Origin: Aestuariirhabdus haliotis
Lineage (GTDB): Bacteria; Pseudomonadota; Gammaproteobacteria; Pseudomonadales; Aestuariirhabdaceae
Direction of reading: 5' to 3'
Length of the DNA: 64,000 bases
NCBI RefSeq assembly: GCF_023509475.1
Contig: NZ_JAKSDZ010000001.1
Span: 349,950-413,949, forward strand
Position 1 is the first letter of the stretch; every line of letters begins with the position of its first letter. Shown piece by piece: positions 25,033 to 35,735 of the stretch. The translations under genes were made by a program, and so were the position numbers. Under the pieces are notes generated by a model. That model saw only the letters and a list, made by a program, of their open reading frames with translations. It was not told the origin of the DNA and did no database searches.

Positions 25033-27357
25033 TTAACGCTTTTTCAACGGTTTGGCGTTCGCGAACAGCTGGGCGAAAGTGCCCTTGTCACCGGCGGCGG
25101 GCTTCGATGAATGACTTTGACGCGATGGGCGTTGCTGGTTACCCCGAGGGCGATCGCCACTCGATTTGTGCTCGCTGCGTGCACCGGCTTCGTCGTCGAG
25201 TCGCATGGACAGGCCGATGCGCTTGCGCGGTACGTCCACTTCCATCACCTTGACCTTGACGATATCCCCCGCCTTGACCACTTCACGGGGGTCTTTGACA
25301 AACTGGTGAGACAGGGCGGAGATGTGTACCAGACCGTCCTGATGAACGCCGATATCGACAAAGGCACCGAAGTTGGTGACGTTGGTCACGGTACCTTCCA
25401 GCACCATGGCCTCGCGCAGGTCCGAGATTTTCTCGACCCCGTCCTGGAACTGGGCGGTCTTGAACTCGGGGCGAGGATCGCGTCCCGGCTTATCCAGTTC
25501 CTGAATAATATCGGTGACGGTGGGCAAGCCAAAGCGATCGTCGACAAATGCCTGGGCTTTCAGGCCGCGCAGGAAGGTGCTGTCGCCAATCAGGCCGCGT
25601 ACTTCACGGCTGTGTTGTTTGGCGATGGTTTCCACCAATGGGTAGGTTTCCGGGTGCACTGCGGATGTATCGAGGGGGTTGTCACCATTGGCGATACGCA
25701 GGAAGCCTGCGGCTTGCTCGAAGGTCTTGGCACCAAAGCGAGAAACCTCTTTCAAGGCGGCACGGCTCTTGAAAGGACCATTCTGGTCGCGGAAATCGAC
25801 AATGTTGTTGGCCAGGGTCTGGTTCAGTCCCGATACTCTTGCCAGCAAGGGCGCTGAGGCGGTGTTTACTTCCACGCCGACGGCGTTTACGCAGTCTTCC
25901 ACCACGGCATCGAGGGAACGGGCCAGCTGGCTCTGGGACACGTCGTGCTGGTATTGCCCCACGCCGATCGATTTGGGATCGAGTTTCACCAGTTCTGCCA
26001 GTGGGTCCTGCAGGCGGCGGGCGATCGAGATTGCGCCGCGAATGGTGACATCGAGATCGGGGAACTCCCGTGCGGCAAATTCCGACGCGGAATAAATGGA
26101 GGCGCCAGCTTCGTTGACCATCACTTTCTGTACGTTCAGCTCGGGATGGGACTTAAGCATATCGCCGACGAACTTGTCGGTCTCACGGCTGGCGGTGCCG
26201 TTGCCAATCGCAATCAGGGCTACGTCGTACTTTTTGCACATGGCGACCAAAACGGCCTCGGCTTCGGCGATGCGCTTCTGCGGTGGTGTGGGGAAGATGG
26301 CTCCGTGGTCCAGCACCTTGCCGGTAGCATCCACCACGGCGACTTTGACTCCGGTACGCAGACCCGGGTCGAGACCGATGGTGGCCCGTTGTCCAGCCGG
26401 TGCGGCGAGCAGCAGGTCTTTAAGGTTGCTGGCAAAGACCTTGATCGCTTCCTCTTCGGCGGCGTCACGCACTTCTCCTAGCAGGTCTGTTTCCAGATGC
26501 GTCAGGAGTTTCACTCGCCAGGTCCAGCGTACCACTTCCCGCAGCCAGCGATCGGCGGCGCGGCCCTGATCGTCAATCTGCCAATGCTCGGCCACCATCT
26601 GTTCGCAAGGGTGGCTTGCGTTGCGATCCCCTTCGGTGCCCATGGTCAGGTCAACGCTGAGGATGCCTTCGTTGCGGCCGCGAAAGATGGCCAGTGCACG
26701 GTGCGAGGGAATGCCCTTGAGGAACTCATCGTGTTCGAAGTAGTCCTGGAACTTGGCGCCTTCGGTTTCCTTGCCGGGTACCAAGCGGGCACTGACGGTG
26801 GCTTCCTGCTTGAGGAACTGGCGGAGTTTGCCCAGCAATTCGGCGTCTTCCGAAAAGCGCTCCATAAGAATCTGTTTGGCACCATCGAGAGCGGCTTTGC
26901 TGTCGTCGATTTTAGCCTCGGTATTGAGATAGTCGCTGGCGGTGCTTTCCGGATCGAGGCTGGGATCGGCCATCAAGGCATCGGCCAGGGGCTCCAGCCC
27001 AGCTTCACGGGCAATCTGCGCCTTGGTGCGGCGCTTGGGCTTATAGGGCAGATAGAGATCTTCCAGACGATTCTTGGTATCCGCCGCGTTGATCTCGGCT
27101 TCCAGTTGCGGGCTCAGCTTTTCCTGTTCACCGATGCTCTTGAGAATAGCCGCTCGGCGCTCTTCCAGTTCACGCAGGTAGCGCAGGCGATCTTCCAGGG
27201 TACGCAGTTGGCTGTCGTCCAGTTCGCCGGTGACCTCCTTACGATAACGGGCGATAAAGGGCACGGTGGCGCCTTCATCGAGCAGTTGGACCGCCGCGTT
27301 GACCTGTTGTGGGCGAATGGAAAGTTCTTCGGCGATGCGCTGGTGGATACTTTGCAT
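25033..27357 (-). CDS. tex: Transcription accessory RNA-binding protein Tex
   Basis: 774 residues, standard for Tex. It has an N-terminal helical Tex domain beginning [22 protein letters not shown], a central YqgF/RNase-H-like domain ([18 protein letters not shown]), tandem helix-hairpin-helix motifs ([18 protein letters not shown]), and a C-terminal S1 RNA-binding domain ([20 protein letters not shown]) followed by a basic, Ser/Arg-rich tail. Tex promotes transcription-complex turnover and binds RNA. Lies between pckA and the thioesterase gene. Confidence 0.95.
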   Translation of the reverse strand: MQSIHQRIAEELSIRPQQVNAAVQLLDEGATVPFIARYRKEVTGELDDSQLRTLEDRLRYLRELEERRAAILKSIGEQEKLSPQLEAEINAADTKNRLEDLYLPYKPKRRTKAQIAREAGLEPLADALMADPSLDPESTASDYLNTEAKIDDSKAALDGAKQILMERFSEDAELLGKLRQFLKQEATVSARLVPGKETEGAKFQDYFEHDEFLKGIPSHRALAIFRGRNEGILSVDLTMGTEGDRNASHPCEQMVAEHWQIDDQGRAADRWLREVVRWTWRVKLLTHLETDLLGEVRDAAEEEAIKVFASNLKDLLLAAPAGQRATIGLDPGLRTGVKVAVVDATGKVLDHGAIFPTPPQKRIAEAEAVLVAMCKKYDVALIAIGNGTASRETDKFVGDMLKSHPELNVQKVMVNEAGASIYSASEFAAREFPDLDVTIRGAISIARRLQDPLAELVKLDPKSIGVGQYQHDVSQSQLARSLDAVVEDCVNAVGVEVNTASAPLLARVSGLNQTLANNIVDFRDQNGPFKSRAALKEVSRFGAKTFEQAAGFLRIANGDNPLDTSAVHPETYPLVETIAKQHSREVRGLIGDSTFLRGLKAQAFVDDRFGLPTVTDIIQELDKPGRDPRPEFKTAQFQDGVEKISDLREAMVLEGTVTNVTNFGAFVDIGVHQDGLVHISALSHQFVKDPREVVKAGDIVKVKVMEVDVPRKRIGLSMRLDDEAGARSEHKSSGDRPRGNQQRPSRQSHSSKPAAGDKGTFAQLFANAKPLKKR

Positions 27358-27397
27358 AGGAGGCTGGGGTTATCCTGAAAATAATGGGTAAACAATC

Positions 27398-27422
27398 AAA
27401 AAAGGGGGCCGAAGCCCCCTTC
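27398..27422 (-). terminator. Rho-independent terminator of pckA
   Basis: Stem GGGGGC-CGAA-GCCCCC with an A-run on its left, which reads as a T-run on the minus strand. It lies 18 bases after the pckA stop codon and separates it from tex. Confidence 0.88.
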
Positions 27423-27439
27423 CCTTCACGGCCGCCGTT

Positions 27440-28993
27440 TTAGAGTTGCGGACCGGCGTTGACGATCTCCTCGGAGACCTCAAACTTGGTAAAGTTATCG
27501 ACAAACTGCGTGGCCAGATCGGTCGCAGCCGCTTCATAGGCGGACGGATCAGACCAGGTTTTGCTTGGATTCAGCAGCTGGCTATCGACGCCTTCAACCT
27601 GCTTGGGAATCTGCAGGTTGAAGATTGGCAAGGTTTCGGTTTCGGCGTCGACCAGGGCGCCGCTCTGGATGGCCGCAATCACGGCGCGAGTGGTTGGGAT
27701 GCTGAAACGCTCGCCACCCTTACCGTAGGCACCGCCGGTCCAGCCGGTGTTAACCAGGTATACCTGGCTGCTGAATTCAACCACGCGCTTCATCAGCAGC
27801 TCGGCGTAGACGCCTGCAGGACGTGGAAAAAAGGGCGCGCCAAAGCAGGTTGAGAAAGTCGATTTAAGGCCTGGGCCAGCGCCCATCTCGGTCGAGCCGA
27901 CCAGGGCGGTGTAACCACTCAGGAAGTGATAGGCCGCAGCCTCTTTGGACAGAATAGAAACCGGAGGCAACACGCCGGTCATATCGCAGGTCAGGAAGAC
28001 AATGGCTTTCGGCTCACCGGCGCGGTTCTCGATAACACGCTTTTCGACGTGCTCCAGCGGGTAGGCGCAGCGGCTGTTTTCGGTCAGGGAAACGTCTTTA
28101 TAATCGGGCTCGCGGCTGTTCGGGTCGATCATCACGTTTTCGACGATGGCGCCGAAACGGATCGCGTTCCAGATCACGGGCTCGTTCTTCTGGCTCAGGT
28201 CGATGCACTTGGCGTAGCAACCGCCTTCGATATTGAAAACGGTGCCCTTGCCCCAGCCGTGCTCGTCATCACCGATCAGGAAGCGACTTTCATCGGCCGA
28301 CAGGGTGGTCTTGCCAGTGCCGGACAGACCGAAGAACAGGCAGGTTTCGCCGTCTTCACCGACGTTGGCGGAGCAGTGCATCGGCAGTACATCTTTGGCC
28401 GGCAGCAGGAAGTTCTGCACCGAGAACATCGCTTTTTTCATTTCGCCGGCGTAACGCATGCCTGCCAGCAAGACTTTGCGGGCGGCGAAGTTGATAATCA
28501 CGGTGCCGTCGCTGTTGGTGCCATCGCGCTCGGGGTCACAGACGAAATCGGCCACGTTAAGAATTTCCCAGCCCTCTTTGTTGGCGGGGTTAAAGCTTTC
28601 AGGGCGGACAAACAGGTTACGGCCAAACAGGTTTTGCCAGGCGGTCGCTGTGGTCATCTTGACCGGCAGGTAATGAGTGGGGTCGGAGCCAACGTGCAAC
28701 TCCTGCACGAAGGACTCGCGTTCGGCGAGGAAGCTTTCTACGCGGTCCCACAGGGCGTCGAACTTGGCGGCGTCGAAAGGACGGTTGATCGGTCCCCAGT
28801 GAATCTGGTCGCTGGTGCTCGGCTCGTCAACGATGAAGCGGTCTTTGGGAGACCGGCCGGTGCGGATACCGGTCTCTACCACCAATGATCCGTTGGCGGC
28901 CAGCTTGCCTTCACCCCGTGCAAGTGCCAGCTCTACCAGCTGGGCGGCCGTCAAATTAGTATGCGTGGTGTTGCCACCAATGCCCTGTGTCAT
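27440..28993 (-). CDS. pckA: Phosphoenolpyruvate carboxykinase (ATP)
   Basis: 517 residues. It has the kinase-1a P-loop [14 protein letters not shown], the metal/substrate segment [11 protein letters not shown], and the N-terminal [13 protein letters not shown] oxaloacetate-binding segment. These identify the ATP-dependent type, which makes PEP from oxaloacetate and opens gluconeogenesis. That suits a cell that, judging from the TRAP and Tct systems at 50-61 kb, feeds on organic acids. Monocistronic with its own terminator; near hslO as in other gammaproteobacteria. Confidence 0.96.
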   Translation of the reverse strand: MTQGIGGNTTHTNLTAAQLVELALARGEGKLAANGSLVVETGIRTGRSPKDRFIVDEPSTSDQIHWGPINRPFDAAKFDALWDRVESFLAERESFVQELHVGSDPTHYLPVKMTTATAWQNLFGRNLFVRPESFNPANKEGWEILNVADFVCDPERDGTNSDGTVIINFAARKVLLAGMRYAGEMKKAMFSVQNFLLPAKDVLPMHCSANVGEDGETCLFFGLSGTGKTTLSADESRFLIGDDEHGWGKGTVFNIEGGCYAKCIDLSQKNEPVIWNAIRFGAIVENVMIDPNSREPDYKDVSLTENSRCAYPLEHVEKRVIENRAGEPKAIVFLTCDMTGVLPPVSILSKEAAAYHFLSGYTALVGSTEMGAGPGLKSTFSTCFGAPFFPRPAGVYAELLMKRVVEFSSQVYLVNTGWTGGAYGKGGERFSIPTTRAVIAAIQSGALVDAETETLPIFNLQIPKQVEGVDSQLLNPSKTWSDPSAYEAAATDLATQFVDNFTKFEVSEEIVNAGPQL

Positions 28994-29208
28994 GTTACGT
29001 ATTCCTCGTCGGTCTGAGCCGATGTCTCTGCAGGATTTGGGTCGTTGCCGCCTCTCTCGGGAGGCTTGGGCTGACCGGACCTAAATTTTAGGGCAGGCAA
29101 TTATGCCAAAAAAAGTGAATCAGTGCGAAGCGGCTTTTGCGATAGCCGCTTGTGGTGCTGCAGGCCCCGGTTTAACTGGCTTGAGTGCTCCAGGTGCGGG
29201 TTTAACGG

Positions 29209-30087
29209 TTAGTGCAGTTGGCCGTCAGGCGGGGAATCAAAGAGTTCTTTCACCTGGGTTTTACTGAAGTGGTACTGTGCGCTACAGAACTGGCAGTCGA
29301 TCTCGATCACCGGCTGCTCGGTCAAGAGCTTCTCCACCTCGGTTTTACCCAGGCCATAAAGGGCGCGTCCGGTGCGTTCAAAAGAGCAGTTGCAATGGAA
29401 CTGGACTGCCAGAGGGTCGAACAGTCGCAAGGTTTCTTCGTGGTAGAGACGGTGCAGTAGCTCATCGACCGGCAGCTCCAGCATCTCATCGCGGGACAAC
29501 GTGTCGGCCAGTTGCACCATGCGATTCCAGTCTTCGCTGGCCTGCTCGTCATTTTTGGCCTGGTCACCGGGCAGGGCCTGCAACAGCAAACCGAAGGCGG
29601 TATTGGTGTCGGCCTGCAACCACAATCGCGTGGGCAGTTGCTCGGACTGGGCGAAGTAATGGGCAAAACAGGCTTCCAGGGTTTGTCCGTCAAAGGGAAC
29701 AATCCCCTGGTAACGCTTGCCCTGTTCCGGGTCGATGGTGATGACTAACTGCCCATCGGGCATCAGCTCGTGCAGGCTTTGCTGCTGCGCTACCTTGTCA
29801 TCATCAAAGCGGGCCAGAGCACGGAATTGGCGCTTATGGTTGATTTCGACCATCAGCAGGGTCAGGGGGCCGTTGCTGCGCGCCTGCAAGCTGAGGGTAC
29901 CCTTGAACTTAAGCGTGGCGCTGAGGAGAACCGCGCAAGCGCTGAGTTCTCCGAGCAACTGATGAATAGCCGGAGGGTAATCATGGGCGGCCAGCGCCGA
30001 GCGGTAGCTATCGTCCAGACGCACCAGTTCGCCGCGGATGTCGGTGTCGTCGAAGATAAATCGCTGGCTAAGATCGTGATTGCTCAT
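29209..30087 (-). CDS. hslO: Redox-regulated chaperone Hsp33
   Basis: 292 residues. The C-terminal redox switch holds the four zinc-binding cysteines C232-x-C234 and C265-x2-C268; oxidation releases zinc and activates holdase activity. The N-terminal domain begins RFIFDDTDIRGELVRL, typical of the family. In many gammaproteobacteria hslO and hslR are adjacent; here an RND efflux pair lies between them. Length normal. Confidence 0.95.
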   Translation of the reverse strand: MSNHDLSQRFIFDDTDIRGELVRLDDSYRSALAAHDYPPAIHQLLGELSACAVLLSATLKFKGTLSLQARSNGPLTLLMVEINHKRQFRALARFDDDKVAQQQSLHELMPDGQLVITIDPEQGKRYQGIVPFDGQTLEACFAHYFAQSEQLPTRLWLQADTNTAFGLLLQALPGDQAKNDEQASEDWNRMVQLADTLSRDEMLELPVDELLHRLYHEETLRLFDPLAVQFHCNCSFERTGRALYGLGKTEVEKLLTEQPVIEIDCQFCSAQYHFSKTQVKELFDSPPDGQLH

Positions 30088-30239
30088 GTATTACCTATAC
30101 TGTTGAGGATTCCAAGCTCCTCTATATGGGAGCAGTATAGCGTTTTGCAATGCTTGATCGCATCGCGACATGTTATGCCTTCACCCCTGAAGGTCAGGGG
30201 ACGCTTGAACCACAGGAGCCGGACGGGCCAGGAACCCTT

Positions 30240-31328
30240 GTGAGCAGGATGCATAGACTGAGCAGGCAGCGAATAACACGATGGACCTCGACACTTCCTT
30301 TGAACCTGAGGGGGTGGGTGGTGGTAATAATGCTCTCTGGTGCTGCCACAGTATCCGCCCAGCCCAGCGAGGCGGTAAAAACCATCACTATCGAATCGGC
30401 ACCGGTTGTGCGCGAACAGCGCAGTATTCCTATTCGAACCAGTGGTCGACTCGCCTATCACACGGAAACCCGGCTTGCATTCAAGACCAGTGGTTTGGTG
30501 ACCGAGGTGGCAGTGGATGTCGGTGACCGCATCGAAGAGGGTCAGATGCTGGCCGCGCTGGATTTGGCCGAACTTGACGCCCAGTTGTCATCGGCGGCCT
30601 CGAATGTTGATCAGGCGACTCGTGACCTGAAACGGCTGAAAGGCCTGTACAAGAAAAATGTTATTCCTCTGCAGCAGCTGGAAAATGCTCAAAATGCTTT
30701 CGATGTCGCCCAGTCCACACTCAGTATTACCCGCTTTAATCGTCGCCTGTCGGTGATCAAGGCACCCTTCTCCGGGCGTGTTCTGCAACGCGAAATCGAA
30801 GTCAACGAGTTGGTCAATTCCGGCACGCCAGTTTTTGTCGTGGCGGGAGAGCAACAGGGCTGGATTGTGAAAGTGGGTTTGGCCGATCGGGATATCGTCC
30901 GGGTGCAGCTGGGTGACCGGGCAGAATTGCGTATGGATCCCTACCCCGATGAGCTGCTCGTCGGGCGGGTGAGTCGTATCGCGGCCGCTGCCGATGCCGC
31001 CACAGGAACCTTCGAAGTGGAGATCAGTTTGCCGACGGATGACCGGGAGCTGCGGTCCGGCTTTGTCGTGCGGGTGGATATTCTGCCCAGCAGCACGCCG
31101 AAATACTCCTTTATCCCTATCGAGGCGTTGGTGGCCGCCAATGGTCATCTCGGACTGGTGTTCGCCCACGATCGCAAGACCAATAAAGTCAGCGGCCGTA
31201 CCGTCGACATTGTTGCTCTGGTGGACGATGAGTTGGCGGTGCGGGCTGGACTGGAAGGTGTTGAGCGCGTGGTAACCGAAGGGGCGCCCTATATGAAAGA
31301 TGGACTGCGTGTGAAAACGGCGCAATAA
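30240..31328 (+). CDS. RND efflux periplasmic adaptor (membrane fusion protein)
   Basis: 362 residues from GTG 30240 (AGGAA 5 bases upstream); ATG 30249 is the alternative. A hydrophobic leader ends TVSAQ. The mature part has the adaptor layout: barrel-sandwich halves (GLVTEVAVDVGDRIEEGQ and APFSGRVLQREIEVNELV) around an alpha-hairpin (SSAASNVDQATRDLKRL), then a beta-barrel and membrane-proximal domain. It joins the RND pump encoded 15 bases downstream to an outer-membrane channel, which is not encoded here. Divergent from hslO. Substrate unknown. Confidence 0.9.
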   Translation: MSRMHRLSRQRITRWTSTLPLNLRGWVVVIMLSGAATVSAQPSEAVKTITIESAPVVREQRSIPIRTSGRLAYHTETRLAFKTSGLVTEVAVDVGDRIEEGQMLAALDLAELDAQLSSAASNVDQATRDLKRLKGLYKKNVIPLQQLENAQNAFDVAQSTLSITRFNRRLSVIKAPFSGRVLQREIEVNELVNSGTPVFVVAGEQQGWIVKVGLADRDIVRVQLGDRAELRMDPYPDELLVGRVSRIAAAADAATGTFEVEISLPTDDRELRSGFVVRVDILPSSTPKYSFIPIEALVAANGHLGLVFAHDRKTNKVSGRTVDIVALVDDELAVRAGLEGVERVVTEGAPYMKDGLRVKTAQ

Positions 31329-31343
31329 ACGGGGGAGCTTTGC

Positions 31344-34300
31344 ATGAAGTTGCCCCAGCTGGCAGTCAGTAATTATCAATTTACCCTGGTCGTGGTGCTT
31401 CTCGGTGTCGTGCTCGGTGTGGTGTCGCTTTTGACTATGCCTAGATCCGAGGATCCCCAGGTGACGTTGGCGATGGCGGATGTGATCGCGGCCTACCCGG
31501 GAACGACCCCGCAGGATATGGAAAAGCTGGTGGTGGACCCGATTGAGGAAACCCTCAATGCCCTCGATGATGTCAAGGAGATCAAAACCCTGATCGAGGA
31601 TGGCCTGAGTGTTACTCATATTGAGTTCCATGACCTCGAAGATCCCGAAGACTATTACGACGATGTTGTTCAGGCAATGGCGCAGGTGCGGGATCAATTA
31701 CCCGAAGATCTGTTGCGTCTGGAAGCACTGCGTATCTCTCCATCGGATGTCAATATCATGATGGCAGCCTTGCTGTCAGAGGAGGTGCCATACCGGGATC
31801 TGAAGCGTATGGCCGAACGGCTGGAAACTCGTCTTGAAGCCAGCCCCGGAGTAAAGCAAGCGGATGTCTGGGCGATTCCGGATCAGCAGGTGCAGATACG
31901 GGCTGACCTGCAAAAAATGGGGCATCTGGGGATTTCGCTGGATGACCTGCTGGATGCGGTGCAAGCTGCGGCTGTAAATGTTCCCGGTGGACATGTAGAT
32001 GCCGGCAAGCGTCGCTTTACGGTGCGTACCAGCGGCGATTACAAAAGCGTCGAGGACATTCGCAGCACCACCGTAAAAGCGATTGGTGATCATATTGTTT
32101 TTGTTGGTGACATTGCCGAGGTCGAGTTTGCTGACGCTGATCCTACCTATGAAGCCCGGGTAGATGGCAAGCGCGCAGTGTTGGTTTCGGTGGCGCAGCG
32201 CGATGGCACCAATATTTTTAATGTGGTCGAGGGGTTACGCAAAACGCTGGCAACCTTCGAACAGGAATTACCACCGGGAGTGACCGCCGAGGTAGTCTTC
32301 GACCAGACCGATAGCGTACAGAAAATGGTCGGCGTGTTAACCGGTAACCTGCTTCAGGGCTTGGGGCTGGTTGGGTTGGTGGTATTGCTGGTGCTCAGCT
32401 TTAAGCAAAGCCTGATTGTCGTGCTGGCGATCCCGATTTCGATGATGATTGCCATCGGCTGGATTGATGTGGCGGATTTTGGCTTGCAACAGATGACGAT
32501 CGCCGGATTGGTTATCGCCCTGGGCCTGCTGGTCGATAACGCCATTGTGATTACAGAGAATATTGGCCGATTACTGCGCGAAGGGCAAAAACCCTTACAA
32601 GCGGCTATTAATGGCACCAGTCAGATGGGGTGGGCGGTTGCCAGTGGTACGGCAACGACGCTGCTGGCCTTTGTACCCATGCTGATGCTGGAAGGGCCAA
32701 CCGGGCAGTTTATCCGTTCGTTGCCGGTCGCGGTGGTGTTGACCCTTACCGCCTCCCTGCTGGTTGCCCTGACCTTTACGCCATTGTTATCGAGCCGGTT
32801 TTTGCGCCCGCCTGCAAAGGGCGGCTTTAACCTGAATCCCATTCCAAAATTACTGGCGGTAAACGCTCGCTATATTTATGAGCCTTTACTGCGATTGTCC
32901 TTAGGCTTCCCTTTTATACTGCTGGCAATAGCACTGGCTATCTTTGCCTTCAGCCTGACGTTTTTTGAAGCCGTAGGTGTGAGCCTTTTTCCGAAAGCGG
33001 AAAAGCCGCAATTTATGGTGGATGTTCGCCCTCCCGATGGCACCAGTTATGACCACACCAGAGACTTCGCATTGCTGGCCGAACAGCGATTGGCCAGTTT
33101 ACCGGAGGTCAGCAGTGTCACAACCAATATAGGACGTGGAAATCCGCGGGTTTATTACAATCTGAGGCCGAAGCGGGAAACGCCCAACTACGCCCAGCTG
33201 TTTGTGCAGTTTCATCAACATGAGCAATCCAATGTTGCGGCCGTGGTAGAACAACTGCGCGACGAGTTTAGAGAGGTTCCTGGGGTAGAATTTGAAATTA
33301 AAGAGTTTATGCAGGGGCCTCCTCTTGATGCCGCGGTAGCGATCTGGATAGTTGGAGACAATATTGAAACCCTGAAAGCGTTAAGTTCCAAAGTGGAAGC
33401 CGCAGTGGTTGCCGAACCTGGCACGGTCAATATTGATAATCCAACAGGTAATTACAAAACTGATCTGCAGGTTTCCATTAATAAGGATAAAGCCGGGCTA
33501 CTGGGCATTCCGTTGGTTACCATCGACCGTACGGTTCGGACTTCGCTGGTGGGCAGTACCGTGGGAAACATGCGCGATGACCTGGGAGACGAGTACGATA
33601 TTATCGTTAAGTTAATTGATAGTGATAAACCCTCACTTGATGATTTTGATCGAGTGACTGTGACCGGTGTTGGAGGCGCAACTGTGCCATTGCGTCATGT
33701 GGCCAATATGATGCCGGTTCCCGGCCAAACCAGCTTTCGGCATTTAAACCTGGAGCGAACAACGCTAGTGTCCGCCGATGTGGCGCGGGGTTATCAGGTG
33801 GCGGCCGTGACCGAGAATATAGCCCGGCGTCTCGATGCCCTGGAGTGGCCAGCGGGGTATGGCTATCGGATTGGTGGTGAGGAACAGCAGCGGGAGGAGT
33901 CTTTTGCCGGTATTACCAAGGCCTTGCTTATCGCCCTGTTGGGAATCTTTGCGGTTCTGGTATTGCAGTTCCGTTCCTTCTTGCAACCCTTGATCGTGTT
34001 TGCGGCCATTCCGTTTGCCATTATCGGTGTTATTTTTTTCCTGCTGATAACCGGAAATACTTTCTCTTTTATGGCTTTTATCGGTTTCAGCTCATTGGTG
34101 GGAATCGTGGTTAACAACTCAATTATTCTGGTCGACTATGCTAACCAGTTGTTGGGCCGTGGTTATTCGGTACATGAGGCAGCGCTGGAGTCGGGTAAAA
34201 CCCGTTTGATCCCTATTTTGTTAACCACCCTGACGACGGTGGGAGGGCTATTACCGCTGACCCTGTCATCCAGTACGCTGTGGGCGCCTCTGGGATGGAC

Positions 34301-34394
34301 TATCATCGGTGGCCTGATCTCCTCCACCATGCTGACCATTTATGTGGTTCCGGTGCTCTACAAACTACTCACGCCAGAGCGCAGTGACGCATAA
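31344..34394 (+). CDS. RND efflux permease (AcrB/MdtB-like)
   Basis: 1016 residues with the 12-helix, two-large-loop plan of inner-membrane RND pumps. Signature segments include MPRSEDPQ near the start, AYPGTTPQDMEKLV, the helix-4 proton-relay region GLVIALGLLVDNAIVITENI with its conserved Asp, and in the second half FSSLVGIVVNNSIILVDYANQ. It operates with the adaptor gene 15 bases upstream. Overall it resembles the shorter HAE1-type pumps that export organic or amphiphilic compounds. No local regulator gene. The convergent hslR gene begins 44 bases downstream. Confidence 0.93.
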   Translation: MKLPQLAVSNYQFTLVVVLLGVVLGVVSLLTMPRSEDPQVTLAMADVIAAYPGTTPQDMEKLVVDPIEETLNALDDVKEIKTLIEDGLSVTHIEFHDLEDPEDYYDDVVQAMAQVRDQLPEDLLRLEALRISPSDVNIMMAALLSEEVPYRDLKRMAERLETRLEASPGVKQADVWAIPDQQVQIRADLQKMGHLGISLDDLLDAVQAAAVNVPGGHVDAGKRRFTVRTSGDYKSVEDIRSTTVKAIGDHIVFVGDIAEVEFADADPTYEARVDGKRAVLVSVAQRDGTNIFNVVEGLRKTLATFEQELPPGVTAEVVFDQTDSVQKMVGVLTGNLLQGLGLVGLVVLLVLSFKQSLIVVLAIPISMMIAIGWIDVADFGLQQMTIAGLVIALGLLVDNAIVITENIGRLLREGQKPLQAAINGTSQMGWAVASGTATTLLAFVPMLMLEGPTGQFIRSLPVAVVLTLTASLLVALTFTPLLSSRFLRPPAKGGFNLNPIPKLLAVNARYIYEPLLRLSLGFPFILLAIALAIFAFSLTFFEAVGVSLFPKAEKPQFMVDVRPPDGTSYDHTRDFALLAEQRLASLPEVSSVTTNIGRGNPRVYYNLRPKRETPNYAQLFVQFHQHEQSNVAAVVEQLRDEFREVPGVEFEIKEFMQGPPLDAAVAIWIVGDNIETLKALSSKVEAAVVAEPGTVNIDNPTGNYKTDLQVSINKDKAGLLGIPLVTIDRTVRTSLVGSTVGNMRDDLGDEYDIIVKLIDSDKPSLDDFDRVTVTGVGGATVPLRHVANMMPVPGQTSFRHLNLERTTLVSADVARGYQVAAVTENIARRLDALEWPAGYGYRIGGEEQQREESFAGITKALLIALLGIFAVLVLQFRSFLQPLIVFAAIPFAIIGVIFFLLITGNTFSFMAFIGFSSLVGIVVNNSIILVDYANQLLGRGYSVHEAALESGKTRLIPILLTTLTTVGGLLPLTLSSSTLWAPLGWTIIGGLISSTMLTIYVVPVLYKLLTPERSDA

Positions 34395-34438
34395 TGCCAG
34401 GCTTCTTGGCGGGGCGTCTTTGAATGTTCAGAGACTTG

Positions 34439-34837
34439 TTACTGTTCTTGTTGGTGGAAGTGCTTGATATCCCGGCGCTGTTTCTTGGTCGGCCGGCCTG
34501 CGGTAGCGGGTGAGTTACCTTTGAGGGCTTTGCGCTGCGCGGCGGCCTCTTCGCGTTTTTGAATACTCCCTTCACTTTCCCGGTACAGCAACTGGGCTTC
34601 GGGGGCTCCCCGTCTTTGTTGAGAAATACTTATTATTTCGACCTCGCGATCATCCCAGCCGTGGCGAATCTGCAGTTGATCTCCCACTTTGGGTTCTTTG
34701 CTGGGTTTGGTTCGGGTTCCGTTGTAATGCACCTTGCCCCCTTCGATGGCCTGTTTGGCCAGAGCTCGGGTCTTGAAAAAACGGGCGGCCCATAACCATT
34801 TGTCGAGTCGAGCTTTGCTGTCGGTATCTTGCGGCAT
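34439..34837 (-). CDS. hslR: Heat shock protein 15, S4-domain RNA-binding protein
   Basis: 132 residues. The N-terminal S4 domain RLDKWLWAARFFKTR...AIEGGKV (about 10-35) is followed by a strongly basic C-terminal tail ending KKQRRDIKHFHQQ. Hsp15 rescues stalled 50S subunits carrying nascent chains. It lies 9 bases downstream of yrfG on the same strand, the conserved arrangement. Confidence 0.93.
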   Translation of the reverse strand: MPQDTDSKARLDKWLWAARFFKTRALAKQAIEGGKVHYNGTRTKPSKEPKVGDQLQIRHGWDDREVEIISISQQRRGAPEAQLLYRESEGSIQKREEAAAQRKALKGNSPATAGRPTKKQRRDIKHFHQQEQ

Positions 34838-34846
34838 AATCAGGGG

Positions 34847-35503
34847 TTACTCGATGGGTAAGAGTTCGGTGAAGTCGTTGACGGAGGCGAATTCCTCGGT
34901 GTCCTTGGGTCCTCCCTGGCTATCCGGATGACTGATCGCGATCAGTTCGGCAATGCCCCAGCGTTTGCCGCTGCGCAGCACGGGCAAGCTGTCATCGATA
35001 AACAGGGCACGCGCCGGATCCAGACCTATATCGGCTTTTAATGCCAGCCAGAATTCCGGATGTTCCTTGGCAAAGCCGTATTGATGAGAGCTGATCATAT
35101 GGTCGAAATACTGAGCCAGGGACGCTTTTTCCAATTTTAACGACAGGCTTTGCTGGTGAGCGTTGGTGATCATGACCACGCGCTTGCTGGAGCGATGCAG
35201 GGCAGCCAGAAAATCTTCAGCCCCCGGGCGCAAACTGATCAGGTGAGCGAGCTCGCGTTTCATGGTCAACATATCCAGCTTCAGTTCCTGTTGCCAATAG
35301 TCCAGGCAATACCATTCCAGCTGCCCCATGCGATCCTCGAAGCGTCGATAGAGTTCCTCCTTGGCTTTTTCGATGGGTAGCTGATATTGGCGAGCGTAGT
35401 GGCTGGGCACATGTTCCAACCAAAACCGGTTGTCAAAATGCAGATCCAGCAGAGTGCCGTCCATATCGAGCAGGACGGTATCGATGGTATTCCAGTCAAT
35501 CAT
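34847..35503 (-). CDS. yrfG: GMP/IMP 5'-nucleotidase, HAD family (YrfG)
   Basis: 218 residues. HAD motifs are DMDGTLLD (motif I, about 13-20), MITNAH (motif II), a conserved Lys (FAKEHPEFW) and FIDDSLPVL (motif IV). YrfG hydrolyses purine mononucleotides, mainly GMP and IMP. It is followed by hslR as in E. coli. Length normal; the assignment is supported by both motif layout and neighbours. Confidence 0.9.
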   Translation of the reverse strand: MIDWNTIDTVLLDMDGTLLDLHFDNRFWLEHVPSHYARQYQLPIEKAKEELYRRFEDRMGQLEWYCLDYWQQELKLDMLTMKRELAHLISLRPGAEDFLAALHRSSKRVVMITNAHQQSLSLKLEKASLAQYFDHMISSHQYGFAKEHPEFWLALKADIGLDPARALFIDDSLPVLRSGKRWGIAELIAISHPDSQGGPKDTEEFASVNDFTELLPIE

Positions 35504-35735
35504 GGCGTCTTGTTCTTTTAAGCTCTGACCGTGCAGTATACTACGCGAGTCAGGGATGCCTATTGTTGAAGCTGTAAAAGAGAAAAGATCGTGTATTTCC
35601 CGGGTTGATCAGACAAGTGTCGCCCGCCTGCAGCCTGCAGCCTGAAGCTATAAAAAGTGTAGCTTGAAAAAGTTTAACCATAAAAGTTCAGCCATAATAA
35701 AGCGCAGATCGATAAGCATAAGAGGGAAATCCAGT

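Noticed and set aside
27926..28888. Plus-strand open frame (320 codons) opposite pckA
   Set aside because: Shadow of a highly conserved enzyme; no ribosome site or recognisable domain.
30588..31697. Minus-strand open frame (369 codons) opposite the RND adaptor and permease genes
   Set aside because: Spans two well-supported genes on the other strand; composition (many His, Gln) typical of antisense frames.
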